Made by a program: the position numbers and the translations under genes. The notes below the pieces were generated by a model. The model did no database searches and had not been told where the DNA came from. It saw only the letters and a program-made list of their open reading frames with translations. A stretch of DNA of 27,583 nt. Origin: UBA11891 sp965658355. GTDB taxonomy: Bacteria; Bacteroidota; Bacteroidia; Flavobacteriales; Flavobacteriaceae. This document shows, one piece after another, positions 24,216 to 27,583 of the stretch. Each line of letters begins with the position of its first letter. Positions within the stretch are counted from its first letter, which is position 1. The DNA is taken from NCBI GenBank assembly GCA_965658355.1, contig CBFHRX010000024.1, positions 1-27,583 on the forward strand. The letters run 5' to 3'.

Positions 24216-25571
24216 TTACAATTTATACTGGATGAAGGCCTGAGCATGTTCAACACTATTTGGACGTACCAAGATTTGGTTGTTCTCGTCCAATAAAAAA
24301 TAGCTTGGTGTTGCCGTTATAAAGTAGTCTTTTGCCGATTGGGTCTCCCAGCCCTTAAAATCGCAATAGCTTTTCCAAGGGAGTTCATTGAAGGTTTTTT
24401 CAAATGCTGTAGGGTCTGTATCTATACTCAAGTAAATAATTTCAACCTTTTTCTTTTCCCATTCTTGCCGGTATTTGACTAGGCCAGTGAGCTCCTTTGT
24501 ACAATATGGGCACCAACTGGCTCCAAAGACGACTAATTTATTTGTTTTGATGGTGCTTAGCTTTTGCTCTCCTAAAGTGATATCTGGAGCAATGTTACCA
24601 ACCTTCATTCTTCTATAGCGCTCTAGCTTTGACGCTAAATTCTCCTTTAAGTTGTATCGTTTATCGGATAGTAGTCGTTTTGATAGATGTGCGGAGGCTG
24701 TATATAAACTGCGTTTTTCAAAAAAATTAAAGAGTTCGTCCCCTACCGTATTTAGTAGGCTATCGTTGTTTTGTAAATTCGTTATCAGGTATTCCGTGCT
24801 TAGATTCATTTGGGTATACATGCTATCCATGGATTGTCCCATATTTTCTAGCAATAGATAATGCCCTTCTAGAAGCTGTTTAAAAAGTCCACTGCTTTTA
24901 AATTTAGGGTCGTTAAATTCAGTAGTCCTAAATTGGAAAATCGCTTGGGGAATTAAAGCAGTATCTTTCCTCACGATACGGGGCATCTCTTGCACCAGCT
25001 TTCGTTGGGGTATAAACCATCGCAGGTAATCATCTGGATTGAGTTTAGCGATAAAATCAGTCTCCTCCTTTTTAAGGAAGTGTTTTTCTTTTCTAATTAT
25101 TTTTTTTAGTTTTTTTCGACGGCTAAAAAGTATATTTTTTTGGTATAAATCTTCTAAATATTGCAGGGCAGACTGGGCGTTATTCCGCAGGCCTTGCGCT
25201 TTAGCAAAAAGCATTAGGTTAGAGTTGACCGCACTGTTTAGGAAAGAAAGGGTATTGGGATCTTGCAAGTGGATTCCTGTAAGCTTTGTGTTGGGTTCTG
25301 TGAGCATAAGCACCAAACTGCTGTTGTCTTCGGTTTTTAACACTGCCATACCGTTGTACTCTTTAGGGTAGTTTAGGGTAAAATGACCCAAACTATCTAC
25401 TGTTGCTGTTGCGAGCATTTCGCTTTTGTAATAGTTAAATCCTGTTAGGCTTATTTGCTGGCCAAGGTGTTGGGTGAGAGTCCCGGTTAAGTTTTGGGCG
25501 CTTAGCCAGGCACTGCAAAGCAACCCTATGCAGTACAATCTATTTCTACCTTTTATTTTAAACTTTCTCAT
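24216..25571 (-). CDS. Secreted TlpA/ResA-like thiol-disulfide oxidoreductase
   Basis: A 451-residue protein with a signal peptide (basic MRKFKIKGRNR, then a hydrophobic core ending LSA). A beta-rich N-terminal part follows (about 28-110, GTLTQHLGQQISLTGF, similar to DUF4369-type modules), then a long helical, lysine-rich linker (about 115-320), and a C-terminal thioredoxin fold. That fold carries FGASWCPYC (about 349-357) as the redox site and ATPSYFLLD with the cis-proline (about 418-426). CPYC differs from the more common CPPC of ResA/TlpA. It probably acts in the periplasm on disulfide exchange. The start codon ATG at 25571 lies 33 bases from the hairpin array. Confidence 0.85.
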   Translation of the reverse strand: MRKFKIKGRNRLYCIGLLCSAWLSAQNLTGTLTQHLGQQISLTGFNYYKSEMLATATVDSLGHFTLNYPKEYNGMAVLKTEDNSSLVLMLTEPNTKLTGIHLQDPNTLSFLNSAVNSNLMLFAKAQGLRNNAQSALQYLEDLYQKNILFSRRKKLKKIIRKEKHFLKKEETDFIAKLNPDDYLRWFIPQRKLVQEMPRIVRKDTALIPQAIFQFRTTEFNDPKFKSSGLFKQLLEGHYLLLENMGQSMDSMYTQMNLSTEYLITNLQNNDSLLNTVGDELFNFFEKRSLYTASAHLSKRLLSDKRYNLKENLASKLERYRRMKVGNIAPDITLGEQKLSTIKTNKLVVFGASWCPYCTKELTGLVKYRQEWEKKKVEIIYLSIDTDPTAFEKTFNELPWKSYCDFKGWETQSAKDYFITATPSYFLLDENNQILVRPNSVEHAQAFIQYKL

Positions 25572-25603
25572 ACTTTAATTATGTTTTTCAAGTTCTCCTT
25601 ATC

Positions 25604-25772
25604 AAGGTGACTGATTTTATAGAAGTCACCGAAACAAGTTTACACCCTACAAGGTGACTGAGTTTATCGAAGTCACCGAAACAAGCTTACACCCTTCAAG
25701 GTGACTGAGTTTATCGAAGTCACCGAAACAAGTTTACATCCTTCAAGGTGACTGAGTTTATCGAAGTCACCG
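25604..25772 (+). repeat. Tandem array, 47-bp unit, three full copies plus a 28-base partial
   Basis: Units begin at 25604, 25651, 25698 and 25745 with an exact 47-base period. Each carries a 25-base hairpin (25606-25630, 25653-25677, 25700-25724, 25747-25771) with 7-bp arms ggtgact/agtcacc and an 11-base loop, gagtttatcga in three copies and gattttataga in the first. A gaaacaagtttacacccttc-type spacer follows; it is almost identical between copies, so these are tandem repeats rather than a spacer array. Confidence 0.93.
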
Positions 25773-25777
25773 TGTTT

Positions 25778-25894
25778 GCCACTTCGACAAGCCACTTCGA
25801 CAAGCCACTTCGACAAGCCACTTCGACAAGCCACTTCGACAAGCCACTTCGACAAGCCACTTCGACAAGCCACTTCGACAAGCCACTTCGACAA
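25778..25894 (+). repeat. Minisatellite, nine copies of a 13-bp unit
   Basis: Nine perfect copies of gccacttcgacaa in tandem. The unit is the left half of the hairpin family (cacttcgacaagc) without its right arm. The last copy runs into gctcagtg, completing one full-length half-palindrome, then a run of eight G (25902-25909). Thirteen is not a multiple of three and no real gene reads through it. Confidence 0.95.
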
Positions 25895-25914
25895 GCTCAG
25901 TGGGGGGGGACTAG

Positions 25915-27087
25915 TTAATCTTTAATGCAACGTACAGCAATCCCCCTACCTCTTAATTGGGGACTGTCCGAAAAAGAGGTACTAGAACTAAAATAAAGTG
26001 CTGATACATTTGAACCATCAACTGTACTAGACCAAACATATCCCCACGAACCTGCATATTGTAAGTTGCCATTATTTCTTGCACGAAACCCCGCAAGAGT
26101 TAATTTAAGGCTAGCAAAGGCCCCGGCACTATTATTTGAACTAAATGCAGCACGTTCCGTCTCAAGCTCTGTATTCGTTGGAATCCTATACCCACTTGGA
26201 CATGGATTGTTGGTGCCGCTAACGCCTTGCCATAGGGTATCGTCTTGGGTTGCTAACCAATCACTTGTATTCAAAATGAAATCTCCATGTCCAGGCGAAT
26301 CAGTTGTGGCAGCAGTCGATGTTGTGCTACTATTCCTAAGTTGGTGGCCGTCATTGGCCCTTCCCCATTGGTATAGGTCTCCATAAGCATCGGAATCGGT
26401 ACTTGATGTCGCGACTTGTATGGCGCCTAAGTTGCGATCTAACCAGACCTCCCCAGTAGAAGAAGTGATCACATCATAGAAAAAACCATCACTTAGTAAA
26501 GTCGTATCAGACCCCCCATTTGTGGTGCTGCTAGTGGTTTGTGCCCCATAGGTATAAGTACTTTGTAAGGCTAAGGGTGCCGCTGCAGAGCCGCTGCCGT
26601 AACTAAGGGTATAGTTTACGGTATGGCTCGCAAAAGGAGCGATATTTTGCGAAGTATCATCTACTGCGGTAACCGTAACTCCCGAAATCCCCGTAATAGT
26701 AATATCACTGGTGCTGAAGTTAGGTGAAATTGTCACATTACTTAGGTTGGTCATCGTAAGTTGGTAGTTGGTGTTCGTGGTAAAAGCAGATGATAGTGAA
26801 ATACTTACTGCAGAAGAACCTAATTCTATCCAAAGGGTGTTGGGTAAATCGTAATAGTTTATACTCTGGGTAGTGGTATTAAAAATAATCAGCCCATTAG
26901 CAGGACTGCTTATCGCATCTCTTTCACTTTCTGTCATCCTAGGTAGGAGAAATCCTTGAGAGCTACTGCTTAGATCTAATACTGCTGAGGCGTCTGGACT
27001 ATTGGTTCCCATTCCTTTTTGCCCCCAGGAATAAAAGCTAAAAAATGGAATCATAAAGAGTAAGAATGCTGTTTTTTTCCTGAACAT
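25915..27087 (-). CDS. Secreted FISUMP-domain surface protein
   Basis: A 390-residue secreted protein. The signal peptide is MFRKKTAFLLFMIPFFSFYSWGQ. The next 60 residues (MGTNSPDASAVLDLSSSSQG, then LLPRMTESERDAI) are the N-terminal module common in Bacteroidota surface and S74-peptidase-like proteins. A Ser/Thr-rich Ig-like region (about 80-190) follows. The C-terminal 190 residues are a FISUMP (Fibrobacter succinogenes major paralogous) domain, with EVWLDRNLGAIQVATSS, YGDLYQWGRANDGHQ, NPCPSGYRIPT, WSSTV and a final IAVRCIKD. No type IX sorting domain is seen. ATG at 27087 is chosen for the basic start; earlier in-frame starts extend to 27153. The repeat-rich gap begins just after its stop. 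Confidence 0.82.
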   Translation of the reverse strand: MFRKKTAFLLFMIPFFSFYSWGQKGMGTNSPDASAVLDLSSSSQGFLLPRMTESERDAISSPANGLIIFNTTTQSINYYDLPNTLWIELGSSAVSISLSSAFTTNTNYQLTMTNLSNVTISPNFSTSDITITGISGVTVTAVDDTSQNIAPFASHTVNYTLSYGSGSAAAPLALQSTYTYGAQTTSSTTNGGSDTTLLSDGFFYDVITSSTGEVWLDRNLGAIQVATSSTDSDAYGDLYQWGRANDGHQLRNSSTTSTAATTDSPGHGDFILNTSDWLATQDDTLWQGVSGTNNPCPSGYRIPTNTELETERAAFSSNNSAGAFASLKLTLAGFRARNNGNLQYAGSWGYVWSSTVDGSNVSALYFSSSTSFSDSPQLRGRGIAVRCIKD

Positions 27088-27127
27088 ATAGTTTAAGTCA
27101 CACATTTTCATATATATAGTAATTGTT

Positions 27128-27583
27128 TTAAAATTCAGCCCAGGTAGTTCCATCAGAAATTAGATAGTATGCCTGACGTGCGGTACTTGAAGTTCTGTTT
27201 GTATTATTATCTATACCACCTCCCCCTATGAAACTAATGGTTCCTGTAGTATCATTTCTTTTTATTCGCAAGCTAGTACCTACTGCTACTGCAGAAGCAT
27301 CCGGTAATGTAATGGTAATGTCGACACCTACTGCGGGGTTTAGAAAGACAATCCCGGTATCACTGTTTATCGTTCCAGAGGTTGTCAATGTTTGCACTAC
27401 CGGTATTGGGCTAATCCATTTTGTGCCTGTTGCCGTGCTACTCAATAGGTATCCACTTTGACCTGTTTGCCCACTAGCGTCTACTAAAGCAGCATCTAAG
27501 GTGGTAGTACTGGTCAAACTGATGGCATTCCCAGCAGTGAGGGTAAGGGTCTGTGTGGCGCTGATGTCAATATTATTTTGAGC
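27128..27583 (-). CDS. Surface protein, 3' part only (runs off the window)
   Basis: The frame is open from the stop at 27128 to the window end, with no ATG, so the N-terminus lies beyond 27583. The visible 151 residues are rich in Ser, Thr, Gly and Asn. They contain repeat-like turns (QTLTLTAGNAISLTSTTTL) and end with ITITLPDASAVAVGTSLRI and YYLISDGTTWAEF, a pattern often found in Bacteroidota secreted proteins that resemble phage tail fibres. It shares style with the next gene, 40 bases away on the same strand, so the two may be co-transcribed. The full length, signal peptide and function cannot be seen. Confidence 0.72.
   Translation of the reverse strand, partial: AQNNIDISATQTLTLTAGNAISLTSTTTLDAALVDASGQTGQSGYLLSSTATGTKWISPIPVVQTLTTSGTINSDTGIVFLNPAVGVDITITLPDASAVAVGTSLRIKRNDTTGTISFIGGGGIDNNTNRTSSTARQAYYLISDGTTWAEF

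Larger units (their letters stand above)
25572..25914. other. 343-base gene-free stretch occupied by tandem repeats
   Basis: No plausible gene is seen between the thioredoxin-like and FISUMP genes, both on the minus strand. Apart from about 30 bases next to each gene, it consists of the 47-bp hairpin array (25604-25772), the 13-bp array (25778-25894) and a G8 run (25902-25909). Any promoter for the thioredoxin-like gene must lie in or beside this array. Confidence 0.85.

Noticed and set aside
25604..25772. CRISPR-like array
   Set aside because: The units are continuous tandem 47-bp repeats. The parts between hairpins are nearly identical, so there are no unique spacers, and no cas genes are present.
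25673..25894. 73-residue reading frame across the arrays on the minus strand
   Set aside because: It translates the 13-bp and 47-bp repeats in frame (repeated SKWLVEVACRSG-like peptide), so it is a product of repeat sequence, not a gene.
26066..26386. 106-residue plus-strand frame opposite the FISUMP domain
   Set aside because: Antisense of a domain with clear FISUMP motifs; no signal or family motif of its own.
25915..26500. FISUMP domain as the variable protein of a diversity-generating retroelement
   Set aside because: The fold may be related to C-type-lectin-like variable domains, but no reverse transcriptase, template repeat or adenine-biased variation can be seen in the window.

Overview
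The window looks like chromosomal DNA of a Bacteroidota member, most likely a marine-type Flavobacteriaceae. Evidence: Bacteroidota-style -7 boxes (TAnnTTTG), almost no Shine-Dalgarno motifs, a mevalonate-pathway block (mevalonate kinase, diphosphomevalonate decarboxylase, UbiA prenyltransferase), flavobacterial-style secreted proteins (a FISUMP-domain protein with the usual N-terminal module), and an arsenosugar-type gene cluster known from this group. No rRNA, tRNA, CRISPR array, insertion sequence or phage gene was seen. All assignments come from reading motifs; no database search was run.

Layout. (1) 91-2925, plus strand: trmB overlapping an alkyltransferase-like protein, then a promoter and an iron-sulfur maintenance trio (Mrp ATPase, Nfu-like scaffold, 2Fe-2S ferredoxin). 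(2) 2970-8255, plus: beta-phosphoglucomutase, GH65 maltose phosphorylase, a lipoprotein GH13 amylase and a lipoprotein glycerophosphodiesterase, so malto-oligosaccharides are cut outside the cytoplasm and maltose is phosphorolysed inside. (3) 8257-8679, minus: a small polytopic membrane protein. (4) 8789-12471, plus: mvaD, mevalonate kinase, UbiA prenyltransferase, and a pseudouridine-synthase-like protein whose catalytic Asp and other signature residues are replaced. (5) 18803-12449, minus: a tightly packed five-gene operon with an FAD oxidoreductase, a membrane polyferredoxin, a polyprenyl-phosphate-sugar-synthase-like GT2, a processive-type membrane GT2 and a GT-C mannosyltransferase-like protein. 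(6) 22973-19063, minus: an arsenosugar-type operon (TIGR04282-type glycosyltransferase, purine nucleoside phosphorylase, ArsM methyltransferase, DUF547 protein, TIGR04283-type glycosyltransferase). The radical SAM protein ArsS that usually belongs here is not in the window. A possible 62-residue membrane protein lies between the two operons on the plus strand.

(7) 22974-27583 is more accessory. A small GIY-YIG nuclease gene sits between two near-identical 48-bp direct repeats made of 7-bp-stem hairpins. Next come an unrecognised 217-residue protein whose stop codon forms at a repeat edge, a secreted TlpA-like thioredoxin, a 343-bp non-coding stretch with a 47-bp tandem hairpin array and nine copies of a 13-bp unit, a secreted FISUMP-domain protein, and the 3' part of another surface protein cut by the window end.

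Most worth a second look: the arsenosugar operon lying against a redox plus polyprenyl-sugar glycosylation operon without ArsS; the apparently dead pseudouridine synthase; and the GIY-YIG gene enclosed by a hairpin repeat family that also forms the arrays at 25.6-25.9 kb, with a compensatory stem change between the two sites.
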